Shown here: positions 33,688 to 43,655 of the stretch, piece after piece
Position numbering within the stretch: position 1 is the stretch's first letter
Layout of the letters: every line of letters starts with the position of its first letter
Assembly: GCF_001510715.1 (NCBI RefSeq)
Contig: NZ_LMTJ01000005.1
Coordinates: 438,642-502,641, forward strand
DNA length: 64,000 nucleotides
DNA from: Bacillus sp. FJAT-29814
GTDB taxonomy: Bacteria; Bacillota; Bacilli; Bacillales; Cytobacillaceae
Reading direction: 5' to 3'
The notes under the pieces: generated by a model
Seen by the model: the letters and a program-made list of their open reading frames with translations, nothing else
Database searches by the model: none
Told to the model about the DNA's origin: nothing
Translations under genes and position numbers: made by a program

Positions 33688-34583
33688 TGTTGGAAACCAG
33701 GCAATTAGATCAATTTGCACATGAATATAAGCTTCTTTTGGATCATGAGCTTCGTACATTGGTTGAAAAGCTAAATGCTCCTTCCATATTAAAAGAATCA
33801 ATGGTCTATTCGCTTAAGGCCGGCGGCAAAAGAATCCGTCCGCTTTTGTTATTTGCAACCCTGGAAGCATTTGGAGAGGATCCGCGCAAGGGCTTATTTC
33901 CCGCTTGTGCGATTGAGATGATTCATACCTACTCACTGATTCATGACGACCTTCCAAGCATGGATAATGACGATCTTAGAAGAGGCAAGCCGACCAATCA
34001 CAAGGTTTTCGGGGATGCTGTTGCCACGCTAGCAGGGGATGCTTTATTAACCTACAGCTTTGAAGTAATCGGAAAGCTTCCAAATGAATCGGTACCTCCG
34101 GAAACAAAAATAAAGCTTGTTGTGGAATTGGCTAAAGCAGCCGGAGCAGAAGGAATGGTTGGCGGTCAGGTGGCCGATATGGAAGGAGAAGACAAGTTTC
34201 TATCCCTTCAGGAGCTGGAATATATCCATATTCATAAAACCGGTAAACTATTGAGCTATAGTGTCTTGGCCGGGGCCATCATTGCAGGGGCAAATCAAAA
34301 CCAAATGGAATTCCTGTCAGCTTTTGCCCACCATCTAGGGCTTGCCTTTCAAATTCAGGATGATATTTTGGATGTAACTGGCAGCCAGCAATTGATTGGG
34401 AAAAAAGTAGGAAGTGACACGGCTAACTTGAAGAGCACCTATCCGAAACTGTTAACATTGGAAGGGGCTAAAGTCGAATTAACCAAGCAAATCACTGCGG
34501 CAAAGGAAAATCTGCAGAAAACGGGATTAAATATAAACCTTCTGGTGGAGCTAGCCGAATTGGTGGCATCCCGGGATCATTAA
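33687..34583 (+). CDS. ispA: Farnesyl diphosphate synthase
   Basis: 298 residues. Polyprenyl synthase with the first Asp-rich motif HDDLPSMDNDDLRRG, KAGGKRIRP near the start and the second motif FQIQDDILDVTG; the residues before the first motif (IHTYSLIHDD) fit a farnesyl-length product. It makes C15 diphosphate for quinones and wall lipid carriers. Next gene dxs starts the same pathway. Confidence 0.94.
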   Translation: MLETRQLDQFAHEYKLLLDHELRTLVEKLNAPSILKESMVYSLKAGGKRIRPLLLFATLEAFGEDPRKGLFPACAIEMIHTYSLIHDDLPSMDNDDLRRGKPTNHKVFGDAVATLAGDALLTYSFEVIGKLPNESVPPETKIKLVVELAKAAGAEGMVGGQVADMEGEDKFLSLQELEYIHIHKTGKLLSYSVLAGAIIAGANQNQMEFLSAFAHHLGLAFQIQDDILDVTGSQQLIGKKVGSDTANLKSTYPKLLTLEGAKVELTKQITAAKENLQKTGLNINLLVELAELVASRDH

Positions 34584-34595
34584 GCATCCAGGCAT

Positions 34596-34624
34596 TTGAG
34601 GCAGGAAATTAACTGTGTTATAAT
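34596..34624 (+). promoter_or_regulatory. Probable sigma-A promoter upstream of dxs
   Basis: TTGAGG and TATAAT with a 17-base spacer, the -10 box preceded by TGT (extended -10 form). The transcript would start near 34631 and have a leader of about 140 bases. Confidence 0.65.
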
Positions 34625-34625
34625 T

Positions 34626-34686
34626 GGTTTCAATGTCGAAACCGTTGTCAATGCCGTTATCACAGTTGTGTTAGCGGCTATTTTTT
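34626..34686 (+). terminator. Leader hairpin plus terminator before dxs
   Basis: First hairpin GGTTTC/GAAACC (34626-34643, 6-nt loop). Then GCCGTTA pairs with TAGCGGC and inner CAC with GTG, followed by TATTTTTT (34653-34686). If the promoter just upstream is used, this is an attenuator inside the leader; otherwise it ends the ispA transcript. Confidence 0.65.
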
Positions 34687-34769
34687 AAGAGCCCGGGTTT
34701 TTAAATCAAACCGTCTTTTAGATTAACTGCCTGGGACGAAGAAAAAGTATGAAAGTGAGTGGTCCGTAA

Positions 34770-36665
34770 ATGGATCTATTAAACATAAAAGACCCGGCAT
34801 TTTTAAAAAGTATGAGCAACAAAGAATTGGAGTCTTTAAGTCAGGACATACGCCAATTTTTAATTGAAAAGCTTTCTGTTACCGGCGGCCATATTGGCCC
34901 AAATCTTGGTGTGGTTGAACTGACAATCGCTTTACATAAATGCTTTGATAGCCCGCGTGACAAAATTATTTGGGATGTCGGACACCAATCCTATGTCCAT
35001 AAGATTTTAACGGGAAGAGCCTGCGAATTTGATACATTAAGACAGTTTAAGGGACTTTGCGGCTTTCCTAAACGGGTTGAAAGCGAGCATGATGTCTGGG
35101 AGACCGGCCACAGCTCCACTTCTCTTTCCGCGGCGATGGGAATGGCGATTGCCCGGGATTTAAAAAAGGAAAAACACTTTGTTGTTCCTGTCATCGGCGA
35201 CGGTGCTTTAACCGGGGGGATGGCTCTAGAAGCGCTCAACCATATCGGGCATGAGAAAAAAGACATGATTGTTATTTTAAACGATAATGAAATGTCAATC
35301 GCCCCTAACGTTGGAGCATTGCACAATATTCTTGGGCAATTACGGACCGCTGGGAAATATAATTGGGTCAAAGACGAGCTGGAAATGTTATTGAAGAAAG
35401 TTCCTGCGGTCGGTGGGAAACTGGCTGCCACTGCAGAACGGATTAAGGACAGCCTGAAATATTTATTGGTGTCTGGGATGTTTTTTGAAGAATTGGGCTT
35501 TACTTATCTTGGCCCGATTGATGGCCATAACTATGATGATTTATTTGAGAACTTCACCTACGCGAAAAAGACGGAAGGTCCCGTGCTCATTCATGTCATC
35601 ACCAAGAAAGGAAAAGGTTTTCAACCTGCCGAGACCGATAAGAAAGGAACATGGCATGGAACCGGACCGTACAAAATGGACACGGGGGATTTTGTTAAGC
35701 CAAATACGAAGCAGCCTCCAGCCTGGAGCAGCCTTGTAAGTGAAACAGTGCGCCGCCTTGCCCGGGAGGATGAAAGAATTGTGGCGATTACGCCTGCCAT
35801 GCCGGTAGGTTCAAAGCTTGAGGGCTTTGCAAGTGAATTTCCTGATCGAATGTTTGATGTCGGTATTGCCGAACAGCATGCTGCTACGGTTGCCGCAGGA
35901 CTTGCCACACAGAATATGAAACCATTTTTGGCGATATATTCCACCTTTTTGCAGCGCGCTTATGACCAGGTTGTGCATGATATTTGCCGACAAAACCTGA
36001 ATGTATTTATTGGAATTGACCGTGCCGGATTGGTCGGCGCTGACGGTGAAACCCATCAAGGCGTATTTGATATTGCCTTTCTACGACATGTCCCGAACAT
36101 TGTCCTGATGATGCCAAAGGATGAAAATGAAGGACAGCATATGGTTTATACGGCCTTGAATTATGATGACGGCCCAATCGCTATGAGGTTCCCGCGCGGT
36201 AACGGAGTCGGTGTTCCAATGGATGAAAAGCTAAAAAGCATACCGATCGGGACCTGGGAGGTTTTAAAACAGGGGGACGATGCTGCGATTTTAACCTTTG
36301 GAACGACGATTCCGATGGCAATGGAAGCGGCAATGATTCTTGAAAAGCAAGGGATCTCTGTGAGAGTTGTCAATGCCCGGTTTATCAAGCCGATGGACGA
36401 AAAAATGCTTGCGGAACTGTTCGCGGACAATATGCCGATCCTTACGATTGAGGAAGCCATTTTACAAGGGGGCTTCGGCAGTGCCGTGCTTGAGTCCGCC
36501 CAGACGCTGGGGTATTGCCACGCTCAAATTGATCGCATGGGGATACCAGATCAATTCATCGAACACGGTGATGTTAATTCTCTTCTTGAAGAAATTGGCT
36601 TAACAGCTGAAGAGGCAGTCAATAGAATCTCAATTCTGGCACGAAAAAAACAGCAAAGGGCATAA
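34770..36665 (+). CDS. dxs: 1-deoxy-D-xylulose-5-phosphate synthase
   Basis: 631 residues, standard length. Thiamine diphosphate enzyme with the cofactor motif [19 protein letters not shown]...NDN, the histidines of GHQSYVHK, and in the second half [17 protein letters not shown] and [15 protein letters not shown]. Condenses pyruvate and glyceraldehyde 3-phosphate as the first step of the MEP isoprenoid pathway. tlyA follows after three bases. Confidence 0.97.
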   Translation: MDLLNIKDPAFLKSMSNKELESLSQDIRQFLIEKLSVTGGHIGPNLGVVELTIALHKCFDSPRDKIIWDVGHQSYVHKILTGRACEFDTLRQFKGLCGFPKRVESEHDVWETGHSSTSLSAAMGMAIARDLKKEKHFVVPVIGDGALTGGMALEALNHIGHEKKDMIVILNDNEMSIAPNVGALHNILGQLRTAGKYNWVKDELEMLLKKVPAVGGKLAATAERIKDSLKYLLVSGMFFEELGFTYLGPIDGHNYDDLFENFTYAKKTEGPVLIHVITKKGKGFQPAETDKKGTWHGTGPYKMDTGDFVKPNTKQPPAWSSLVSETVRRLAREDERIVAITPAMPVGSKLEGFASEFPDRMFDVGIAEQHAATVAAGLATQNMKPFLAIYSTFLQRAYDQVVHDICRQNLNVFIGIDRAGLVGADGETHQGVFDIAFLRHVPNIVLMMPKDENEGQHMVYTALNYDDGPIAMRFPRGNGVGVPMDEKLKSIPIGTWEVLKQGDDAAILTFGTTIPMAMEAAMILEKQGISVRVVNARFIKPMDEKMLAELFADNMPILTIEEAILQGGFGSAVLESAQTLGYCHAQIDRMGIPDQFIEHGDVNSLLEEIGLTAEEAVNRISILARKKQQRA

Positions 36666-36668
36666 CCA

Positions 36669-37499
36669 ATGAATACAAAAGAACGTTTGGATGTTTTGCT
36701 AGTGGAACGGGGCTTATTTGAGACTAGGGAGAAAGCGAAACGCGCCGTCATGGCAGGCCTTGTTTATTCAAACCAAGAACGGATGGATAAACCTGGGGAA
36801 AAAGTCAAAACGGATATCCCATTGACCGTGAAGGGGAATGTTCTTCCCTATGTCAGCCGAGGCGGCTTAAAGCTTGAAAAAGCTTTAAAGGTCTTTGATG
36901 TCAGCATGGCAGAAAAGGTATTGCTGGATATTGGTTCCTCAACTGGGGGTTTTACTGATTGCGCCCTGCAAAATGGCGCTAAAATGTCCTATGCACTCGA
37001 TGTCGGCTATAATCAGCTGGCATGGAAATTGCGCCAGGATCCTCGGGTTATTGTCATGGAGCGAACCAATTTCCGCTATGTCACTCCTGCTGATTTAGCC
37101 GGGGAAATGCCGAATTTTGCTACTATTGATGTTTCGTTTATATCTTTGACCTTAATACTGCCAGTGTTAAAAACACTGCTTGTCCCTGGAGGCGACGTAG
37201 TTGCCCTGATAAAACCTCAGTTTGAAGCCGGAAGAGAACAGGTTGGGAAGAAAGGCATTGTCCGTGACCAAAAGGTGCACCTTCAGGTAATAGATAAAAT
37301 CATTGATTTTTCAGTTGGGGAGGGATATGTCATCTCCAATTTATCCTATTCGCCAATTACCGGCGGCGATGGGAATATCGAATTCCTGCTCCATCTCAAG
37401 TGGGAAGGCGCGCGGGAAACGGGTATTAATCAACTTCCTGTAAAGCCAGTTGATATCGTCACCGAAGCGCATAAAGAATTTCATTCAAAGCAAGATTAG
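36669..37499 (+). CDS. yqxC: TlyA-family rRNA methyltransferase (YqxC)
   Basis: 276 residues: an S4-type RNA-binding domain (ERLDVLLVERGLFETREKAKRAVMAG) followed by a FtsJ-like methyltransferase domain with the SAM motif LDIGSSTGGFTDC and catalytic KPQFEAG. TlyA enzymes methylate ribose 2'-OH in 16S/23S rRNA and, when present, affect capreomycin sensitivity. Always near dxs-argR-recN in Bacillus. Confidence 0.93.
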   Translation: MNTKERLDVLLVERGLFETREKAKRAVMAGLVYSNQERMDKPGEKVKTDIPLTVKGNVLPYVSRGGLKLEKALKVFDVSMAEKVLLDIGSSTGGFTDCALQNGAKMSYALDVGYNQLAWKLRQDPRVIVMERTNFRYVTPADLAGEMPNFATIDVSFISLTLILPVLKTLLVPGGDVVALIKPQFEAGREQVGKKGIVRDQKVHLQVIDKIIDFSVGEGYVISNLSYSPITGGDGNIEFLLHLKWEGARETGINQLPVKPVDIVTEAHKEFHSKQD

Positions 37500-37501
37500 G
37501 G

Positions 37502-37533
37502 GTAGGCATTTTTTGCCTACTTCTTTTTTATTT
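37502..37533 (+). terminator. Terminator after yqxC
   Basis: GTAGGCA pairs with TGCCTAC around a 5-nt T loop, followed by TTCTTTTTTA. Confidence 0.85.
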
Positions 37534-37639
37534 TTTTGTATACCGCTGTATTTTTATAAATAAAAAATGTACAAGTTTGCCAAAATGGGCTAACATAATA
37601 TTAGGTGAAATATAGTCCAAAATGCGTAGGAGTGGAACC

Positions 37640-38089
37640 ATGAACAAGGGTCAACGTCATATCAAAATAAGAGAAATCATTGCCAGCAATGATATTGAAA
37701 CCCAGGACGAATTGGTCGATGAATTAAAAAATGCCGGGTATAATGTAACCCAGGCCACCGTGTCTCGGGATATAAAAGAATTGCATCTAGTGAAAGTCCC
37801 GTTAAGTGATGGGCGCTACAAATACAGTCTGCCTGCCGACCAGCGTTTTAACCCGCTGCAAAAACTAAAAAGGGCACTGGTCGATGCCTTCGTACGGATT
37901 GACTCCGCGGGTAATTTGCTCGTCATGAAGAGTCTGCCAGGAAATGCGATGGCGATAGGGGCTTTAATCGATAATTTGGATTGGGATGAAATAGTCGGAA
38001 CGATTTGCGGAGATGATACGATTCTCATTATTTGTCGGACGCAGGAAGATACAGAAACCATCACAAACCGATTCCTAGAAATGCTCTAA
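37640..38089 (+). CDS. argR: Arginine repressor/activator ArgR (AhrC)
   Basis: 149 residues, the exact family length, from the ATG after TAGGAGTGG; an ATG 18 bases earlier is less well placed. N-terminal winged helix with [20 protein letters not shown] and C-terminal arginine-binding domain with [15 protein letters not shown] and [14 protein letters not shown]. Represses arginine synthesis and controls catabolism with L-arginine as co-factor. A likely target is the art transporter at 61.2 kb. recN follows 16 bases later. Confidence 0.96.
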   Translation: MNKGQRHIKIREIIASNDIETQDELVDELKNAGYNVTQATVSRDIKELHLVKVPLSDGRYKYSLPADQRFNPLQKLKRALVDAFVRIDSAGNLLVMKSLPGNAMAIGALIDNLDWDEIVGTICGDDTILIICRTQEDTETITNRFLEML

Positions 38090-38105
38090 TCTGGGGGAAT
38101 GTTTC

Positions 38106-39794
38106 ATGTTAGCAGAATTATCCATTAAAAATTTCGCCATTATTGAAAAAATTTCTATCTCTTTCAATAAAGGCTTAACAGTATTAACTGGAGAAACAGG
38201 CGCGGGAAAATCCATAATCATTGATGCCGTTCATTTACTGACTGGTGCCCGGGGGTCGGCGGAATTTGTCCGTCATGGTGAAGAAAAGGCAGAACTGGAG
38301 GGTCTGTTTCAAATTGACGATGCCGAGCATCCCGTTTGTAAAAAAGCATTGGAATTTGGCATTGATATTGAAGAAGGCACAATTATTTTGCGCCGCGATA
38401 TTTCCAAGACAGGAAAAAGCATATGCCGGGTCAATGGCAAACTTGTCACCATTTCCACTCTTAGAGAAATTGGCGCCGCTCTTGTTGACATCCATGGACA
38501 GCATGAACATCAGGAATTGATGGATGAAACAAGGCATTTGCCGTTGCTCGACCAATTTGGCGCAGAGGAAATCTTCCCAGCGATTAATGAATATCAAGAA
38601 GTTTTTCGACGCTTCGAACAGACGAGACAAAGACTGAAAGCCTTAAGTGAGAATGACCAGAAAATGGCTCATCGCTTGGATTTGATCATGTTTCAATTAA
38701 ATGAAATTCAAAAAGCCAATCTAAAGCTCAATGAAGATGAGGAATTGTTGGAAGAGAAACGAAGGTTGGCGAATTTTGAAAAACTATATGAAGCCTTCCA
38801 GTTAAGCCATAATGCCTTAAATGGTGATCAAAAGGGTTTGGACTGGATTGGCATGGCAATGGGGCACCTCGAAGCTGCCGCTGCCCTGGACCCCGGCTAT
38901 AAAGAAATGTTCGAAAATGTTTCAAACAGCTTCTATCAATTGGAAGACGCCACTCGGTCATTAAGGAATGAACTTGACCTGTTGGAATTTGATCCGGAAA
39001 GGTTACATGAAATTGAAGACCGATTGAATGAAATCAATCAGTTAAAACGAAAATATGGCAAGACGATACAGGAAATTCTCGAATATGCCGCGAAAATTGA
39101 AGAAGAAATCGAAACACTGCAAAATAAGGAAACACGGATTGATGAACTGCAGAAAGAATTAGCTTCTGTTAAAAAGGACTTAAGCCTCGAGGCTAAGTTT
39201 TTAACTGAACTTCGACAAAAGTGGGCAAAAAAACTGACAGGGTTAATCCATAAAGAGTTAAAAGAACTGTACATGGAAAAAACAATCTTTGAAATCCGTT
39301 TTGAAACGGAAACCGACCACTTTTCCAAAACCGGTGCAGATCATGCGGAATTTTTTATTTCAACCAATCCCGGGGAACCATTAAAGCCTTTATCCAAGGT
39401 GGCATCGGGCGGGGAATTGTCACGAATTATGCTTGGTCTCAAAAGTATTTTTTCGAAGCATCAGGGCGTTACCTCGATTATTTTCGATGAAGTGGATACT
39501 GGTGTTAGTGGCCGGGTGGCCCAGGCAATAGCTGAGAAGATTTATAAAGTGGCCATCAATTCCCAAGTTTTATGCATTTCACATTTGCCGCAGGTAGCCG
39601 CGATGGCAGATACTCATTTGTTCATTTCCAAGCTTGTTAAGGGGGGCAGGACAACGACTTCTGTCAAGCCATTAAATGTGCAGGAAAAGATTAGAGAGGT
39701 TGGCCGGATGATTTCGGGTGCCGAAATAACCGATTTAACCAAACAACATGCAGAGGAATTACTGCAAATAGCTGTAAAAAATAAAAAAAATTGA
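38106..39794 (+). CDS. recN: DNA repair protein RecN
   Basis: 562 residues. SMC-like ATPase with Walker A (LTGETGAGKSIIIDAV), long coiled-coil arms in the middle, signature VASGGELSRIMLGLK and Walker B SIIFDEVDTGVSGR. Gathers DNA ends at double-strand breaks for repair. Conserved place behind argR. Confidence 0.96.
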   Translation: MLAELSIKNFAIIEKISISFNKGLTVLTGETGAGKSIIIDAVHLLTGARGSAEFVRHGEEKAELEGLFQIDDAEHPVCKKALEFGIDIEEGTIILRRDISKTGKSICRVNGKLVTISTLREIGAALVDIHGQHEHQELMDETRHLPLLDQFGAEEIFPAINEYQEVFRRFEQTRQRLKALSENDQKMAHRLDLIMFQLNEIQKANLKLNEDEELLEEKRRLANFEKLYEAFQLSHNALNGDQKGLDWIGMAMGHLEAAAALDPGYKEMFENVSNSFYQLEDATRSLRNELDLLEFDPERLHEIEDRLNEINQLKRKYGKTIQEILEYAAKIEEEIETLQNKETRIDELQKELASVKKDLSLEAKFLTELRQKWAKKLTGLIHKELKELYMEKTIFEIRFETETDHFSKTGADHAEFFISTNPGEPLKPLSKVASGGELSRIMLGLKSIFSKHQGVTSIIFDEVDTGVSGRVAQAIAEKIYKVAINSQVLCISHLPQVAAMADTHLFISKLVKGGRTTTSVKPLNVQEKIREVGRMISGAEITDLTKQHAEELLQIAVKNKKN

Positions 39795-39797
39795 AAT

Positions 39798-39823
39798 GCT
39801 ATCCATCTTGGGTAGCTTTTTTA
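39798..39823 (+). terminator. Terminator after recN
   Basis: GCTATCC pairs with GGGTAGC around a 5-nt loop, with a six-T run. Confidence 0.8.
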
Positions 39824-39916
39824 TATAGAACAAAGTTATAAATGATTGTCAAGGAGGCAAAATTAAAGATGTAGCCATTTTCAACTGCAGAAAAAGAAGC
39901 GAGGAGAGTGAAAAGT

Positions 39917-41203
39917 TTGAAATTAGATATATTTAGAAAAACTATTGGTGGAATTCTCCTTGTTTCATTAATAAGCCTAATTTTTTTTCAGCCAATGCGT
40001 GAGTTTTTAAGCATCCCCAAAAGCATTACCGTATTTGAAGGACAGGATTATACCTTTAAAAAGGCTGCACCGGTTACAGCCTCTTTAGTTTCTCACAATT
40101 TGAATACCCTTGATCAGGAAAAACATTCTGTTTCTTTTCAGGCAGCGGTACAGGGCAAAGATGAAATGATTTTGGAATTTGCCGGCATTCCGGTTAAGAA
40201 AGTCGATGTAAATGTCTTAAAGGATTTTCGTGTCATTCCTGGGGGACAATCAATTGGCGTAAAATTGAATACAGTCGGTGTTTTAGTTGTAGGCCACCAC
40301 TTGGTGAACACCGCAGATGGAAAAAAATCTCCGGGTGAAATTGCAGGAATTAAGGTCGGAGATATTATTACCGAAATCAATGGAAATAAGATAGAAAAAA
40401 TGACAGATGTCGCACCATATGTTCAGGCAGCAGGGCAAGAAGAAAAACCGTTAGATATGGTCATCAGCCGGGAGTCCGGCAAATTTACAACAAAACTAAC
40501 TCCCTTAAAAGACAAAGGGGAAAACACCTATAAACTTGGCTTATATATTAGGGATTCCGCAGCAGGAATCGGGACGATGACATTCATTCATCCGCAAACG
40601 AAAAAATACGGTGCACTTGGCCATGTCATTTCCGACATGGATACAAAACAGCCGATTGTGGTCGAAGATGGACAAATTGTCCGCTCAACCGTCACTTCCA
40701 TTGAAAAAGGCAGCAACGGCGATCCTGGAGAAAAACTCGCCCGATTTTCATCAGATCGCGAAGTGGTTGGAAATATTAAGAAGAACAGCCCATTTGGGAT
40801 ATTCGGCGAATTAAATAAGGATTTAAAGAATGGCGTCTTGGATAAGCCGCTTCCGATTGCCTTGTCACACCAGGTAAAAGAGGGGCCAGCCAAGATCTTG
40901 ACAGTAGTAAATGATGACAAGGTCGAAGAATTTAATGTTGAAATTGTCAGTACAATTCCGCAAAAGTTTCCGGCTACCAAAGGGATGGTTATTAAAGTAA
41001 CTGATCCTAAGCTTTTGGAAAAGACAGGGGGAATTGTTCAAGGAATGAGCGGCAGCCCAATAATTCAAAATGGCAAGCTCATTGGAGCAGTCACCCATGT
41101 TTTTGTCAATGATCCGACCTCTGGTTATGGAGTTCACATTGAATGGATGCTAAATGAAGCCGGAATTAACATATATGAGATGCCTAAAAATAAGGCAAGT
41201 TAA
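39917..41203 (+). CDS. spoIVB: SpoIVB intercompartmental signalling protease
   Basis: 428 residues from TTG ten bases after AGGAGAG; a GTG nine bases earlier lies one base from that site. N-terminal membrane helix, a PDZ domain (about residues 100-195, [14 protein letters not shown]) and the S55 protease domain with the histidine in [12 protein letters not shown] and the nucleophile in [10 protein letters not shown]. Secreted by the forespore, it cleaves SpoIVFA to activate sigma-K processing. Beside spo0A as in all Bacilli. Confidence 0.95.
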   Translation: MKLDIFRKTIGGILLVSLISLIFFQPMREFLSIPKSITVFEGQDYTFKKAAPVTASLVSHNLNTLDQEKHSVSFQAAVQGKDEMILEFAGIPVKKVDVNVLKDFRVIPGGQSIGVKLNTVGVLVVGHHLVNTADGKKSPGEIAGIKVGDIITEINGNKIEKMTDVAPYVQAAGQEEKPLDMVISRESGKFTTKLTPLKDKGENTYKLGLYIRDSAAGIGTMTFIHPQTKKYGALGHVISDMDTKQPIVVEDGQIVRSTVTSIEKGSNGDPGEKLARFSSDREVVGNIKKNSPFGIFGELNKDLKNGVLDKPLPIALSHQVKEGPAKILTVVNDDKVEEFNVEIVSTIPQKFPATKGMVIKVTDPKLLEKTGGIVQGMSGSPIIQNGKLIGAVTHVFVNDPTSGYGVHIEWMLNEAGINIYEMPKNKAS

Positions 41204-41207
41204 TCAG

Positions 41208-41249
41208 GAAGCAAAATAGGGATAATTGCCTATTTTGCTTCTTTTTTCG
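41208..41249 (+). terminator. Terminator after spoIVB
   Basis: GAAGCAAAATAGG pairs with CCTATTTTGCTTC around an 8-nt loop, followed by TTTTTT. Confidence 0.92.
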
Positions 41250-41258
41250 TCAATATTT

Positions 41259-41266
41259 TTCGACAA
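41259..41266 (-). promoter_or_regulatory. 0A box upstream of spo0A
   Basis: TTCGACAA is the exact reverse complement of TTGTCGAA, the Spo0A-binding box. A weaker box, CGTCGAA, lies at 41300-41306. Confidence 0.6.
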
Positions 41267-41369
41267 AAAGCAGTATAAAAATGGAAAAAGGGCGATTTTC
41301 GTCGAATATGTAAGAAAAATGAAGAAAAGATAAGATTTTATCACTAATTTAAGAAATATTAAAAAAAAC

Positions 41370-41398
41370 AGAGGAATTTTTATTGCATTGTCGAATTT
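41370..41398 (+). promoter_or_regulatory. Sigma-H promoter of spo0A with embedded 0A box
   Basis: AGAGGAATT and GTCGAATTT, 11 bases apart, fit sigma-H elements RNAGGAWWW and RNNGAATWW at every position. The 0A box TTGTCGAA (41388-41395) overlaps the -10 element. This is the layout of the B. subtilis Ps promoter. Confidence 0.82.
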
Positions 41399-41474
41399 CT
41401 AATTTAGAATAGAGTTAGACGAATATGCTTGGAACTAAAATAGAGAAATTGAATAGAGTTGAGGAGGAACCGAG

Positions 41475-42269
41475 TTGAAAAAGATTAAAGTTTGTGTCGT
41501 GGATGACAATAGAGAACTTGTAGGTTTATTGGAGGATTATATTTCATCCCAAGATGATATGGAAGTGGCTGGAGTAGCTCATAACGGCCAAGAATGTTTG
41601 GAAATGTTAAGCACAGTTGAACCAGATGTGCTGGTCCTTGATATTATTATGCCGCACTTGGACGGTCTGGCAGTCCTTGAGAGACTTCGTGAACTAAAAA
41701 AAGGTGTACTCCCTAACGTTATTATGCTGACTGCATTCGGCCAGGAAGACGTGACGAAAAAGGCAGTTGAATTGGGGGCTTCTTACTTTATCCTCAAGCC
41801 ATTTGATATGGATAATCTAGGCAGCCATATTCGCCAGGTAAGTGGCTCAAGAAACTCATTTTCAGCCCGTAAGGCTCCGGTTGCCAGCTATCGCTCACAG
41901 TCTGAAGCAAAACCGAAAAACCTTGATGCCAGCATTACGAGCATTATTCATGAAATTGGCGTTCCGGCACACATCAAAGGTTACTTATATTTGCGCGAAG
42001 CCATCTCCATGGTATTCAATGACATTGAATTATTGGGTTCGATTACCAAAGTTTTATATCCCGATATTGCAAAAAAATACAACACTACCGCCAGCCGGGT
42101 AGAACGTGCGATCCGCCATGCGATTGAAGTAGCCTGGAGCCGCGGGAATATCGATTCAATCTCTTCTTTGTTCGGCTATACCGTAAGCATGTCAAAAGCG
42201 AAGCCAACCAATTCTGAGTTTATTGCGATGGTCGCCGATAAACTGCGTTTGGAGCATAAAGCTTCTTGA
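41475..42269 (+). CDS. spo0A: Master sporulation regulator Spo0A
   Basis: 264 residues from TTG nine bases after GAGGAGG. Receiver domain with DDN near the start, phospho-acceptor aspartate in [17 protein letters not shown] and lysine in ILKPFDM; then a Gly/Ser linker and the DNA-binding domain with [20 protein letters not shown] and [18 protein letters not shown]. Phosphorylated Spo0A starts sporulation by binding 0A boxes, three of which appear in its own upstream region. Confidence 0.98.
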   Translation: MKKIKVCVVDDNRELVGLLEDYISSQDDMEVAGVAHNGQECLEMLSTVEPDVLVLDIIMPHLDGLAVLERLRELKKGVLPNVIMLTAFGQEDVTKKAVELGASYFILKPFDMDNLGSHIRQVSGSRNSFSARKAPVASYRSQSEAKPKNLDASITSIIHEIGVPAHIKGYLYLREAISMVFNDIELLGSITKVLYPDIAKKYNTTASRVERAIRHAIEVAWSRGNIDSISSLFGYTVSMSKAKPTNSEFIAMVADKLRLEHKAS

Positions 42270-42279
42270 AAGGACCAGT

Positions 42280-42310
42280 AAAAAAAGCCTCATTTGCGAG
42301 GCTTTTTTTA
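42280..42310. terminator. Bidirectional terminator of spo0A and the small minus-strand gene
   Basis: AAAAAAGCCTC pairs with GAGGCTTTTTT around a 6-nt loop. The minus-strand stop codon lies at its right edge. Confidence 0.9.
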
Positions 42311-42448
42311 CTTAGTTTTTTCTTTTTCAAGTTCCATCAGTTTTTGGATTAGAATATGTTGTGGCGTGTGCATAATCTGTTCTAGTGGGACCTTTAATTT
42401 CTCCGAAAGCTTTAATGCTGTTTCAGGTGAAATATGCAATGGTTTCAA
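42308..42448 (-). CDS. 46-residue protein, YycC-like
   Basis: Reads MKPLHISPETALKLSEKL on, then VPLEQIMHTPQHILIQKLMELEKEKTK, from TTG preceded by GGGGGT on the minus strand. Helical, no membrane segment. The pattern (PLxxIMHxPQHIL) resembles the YycC family as I recall it, of unknown role. It converges on spo0A, sharing its terminator, and is divergent from the phosphodiesterase gene. A convincing ribosome site and terminator support it as real. Confidence 0.75.
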   Translation of the reverse strand: MKPLHISPETALKLSEKLKVPLEQIMHTPQHILIQKLMELEKEKTK

Positions 42449-42485
42449 CTTTTTTACCCCCAATTTTTAATAAGGATGTGACTAC

Positions 42486-43214
42486 ATGACACAAATTTTT
42501 GCTCACCGCGGCTACTCCGCTGCTTTTGCAGAGAATACAATGAGTGCGTTTTTGGCTGCGGAAAAAGTAGGTGCAGACGGGTTGGAGCTCGATGTTCAAT
42601 TAACAAGGGACGGGGAGGCAGTGGTCATTCATGACGAGAAATTAGACCGGACCACGTCGGGAACAGGTTTTGTGAAGGACCATACTTATAAAGAGATTCG
42701 CTCATTCAATGCCAATAAGAAAAGCTCAAAAAAGGAGCCGATTCCTTCGTTAACAGAAGTGCTAGAATGGCTGAAAACAACCAAATTGGTTTGCAATATA
42801 GAATTGAAAAATGGCATTTTCCCTTATGAAGGCATGGAGGAAAAAGTAATCGGTCTCGTCCAAAAGTATGGCTTAAGTGATCGGATTATCATTTCTTCGT
42901 TTAATCATTATAGCATTGTGAACTGTTTTCGGATGGCTCCAGAAATTGAAACCGCCCCGTTGTTCCTAGAGAGCATTTATATGCCGTGGATTTATTCGCA
43001 ATCCATTCGTGCGAAAGGGATTCATCCAAAGCATTCCACGCTTCCAGATCATATTATCACGGCAACCATGGAAAATGGAATTGCCGTCCGCCCTTATACG
43101 GTCAACCGCGAGGCGGATATGCGGCGGCTGTTCAATATAAATTGCACCGCTTTCATAACCGATGACCCGGCCAATGCTGTGAGAATTAAAAGAAAGTATG
43201 AAAAGAGACCATAA
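42486..43214 (+). CDS. yqiK: Glycerophosphodiester phosphodiesterase
   Basis: 242 residues, cytoplasmic. GDPD TIM barrel with the motif AHRGYSAAFAENTMSAF, metal ligands in LELDVQLTRDGEAVVIHD, and NIELKN and ISSFNHYS further on. Splits glycerophosphodiesters into glycerol 3-phosphate and an alcohol. B. subtilis yqiK is at the same place behind spo0A. Confidence 0.93.
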   Translation: MTQIFAHRGYSAAFAENTMSAFLAAEKVGADGLELDVQLTRDGEAVVIHDEKLDRTTSGTGFVKDHTYKEIRSFNANKKSSKKEPIPSLTEVLEWLKTTKLVCNIELKNGIFPYEGMEEKVIGLVQKYGLSDRIIISSFNHYSIVNCFRMAPEIETAPLFLESIYMPWIYSQSIRAKGIHPKHSTLPDHIITATMENGIAVRPYTVNREADMRRLFNINCTAFITDDPANAVRIKRKYEKRP

Positions 43215-43232
43215 TTATGGCCTCTTTTTTTA
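43199..43232. terminator. Terminator between yqiK and yqzF
   Basis: AAAAGAG and CTCTTTT frame an inner CCATAATTATGG palindrome; T run to the right and A run to the left serve both convergent genes. Confidence 0.75.
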
Positions 43233-43245
43233 ATGGAAACGAAAA

Positions 43246-43479
43246 TTATTTCTTAAATCTCGTTTGAACTTTATTTCTTTTTCGGTCACGGTGCAGAATA
43301 AATCCGGCGACAAATCCGAGTCCGCCTAGAAACAGAATCAATCCCACCAGAAATTGCAGCCAATACCATGGGAAGGGGGCATTCAGGATCCCGAAGGTCA
43401 TGTCCCGCATCAATTTAATCCCCCATCCGGCCAAGAAACCGGGAATAACTAAAATAATAAGTGCAATAATCCGTTTCAT
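43246..43479 (-). CDS. yqzF: DUF2627 membrane protein
   Basis: 77 residues from the ATG giving MKRIIALIILVIPGFLAGWG, preceded by GGAAGGAC on the minus strand. Two membrane helices with WGIKLMRDMTFG between, and a basic tail DRKRNKVQTRFKK. Matches the DUF2627 family found beside bkdR. Function unknown. Confidence 0.88.
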   Translation of the reverse strand: MKRIIALIILVIPGFLAGWGIKLMRDMTFGILNAPFPWYWLQFLVGLILFLGGLGFVAGFILHRDRKRNKVQTRFKK

Positions 43480-43655
43480 AGCAAGTCCTTCCACAAAATA
43501 ATAAGGCACAGTGCAAAAACAATAAGCCTTCAAAAAAATAATAGTACATAGAAGAAATTTGTCAAGATGAGCGCTTCAAGATAAAATAGATATTGAAAAA
43601 AGTTGCATTATTTTTTGAGAACCTTGAAAAATTCTTCCTGCATATAGGTGAAAAA

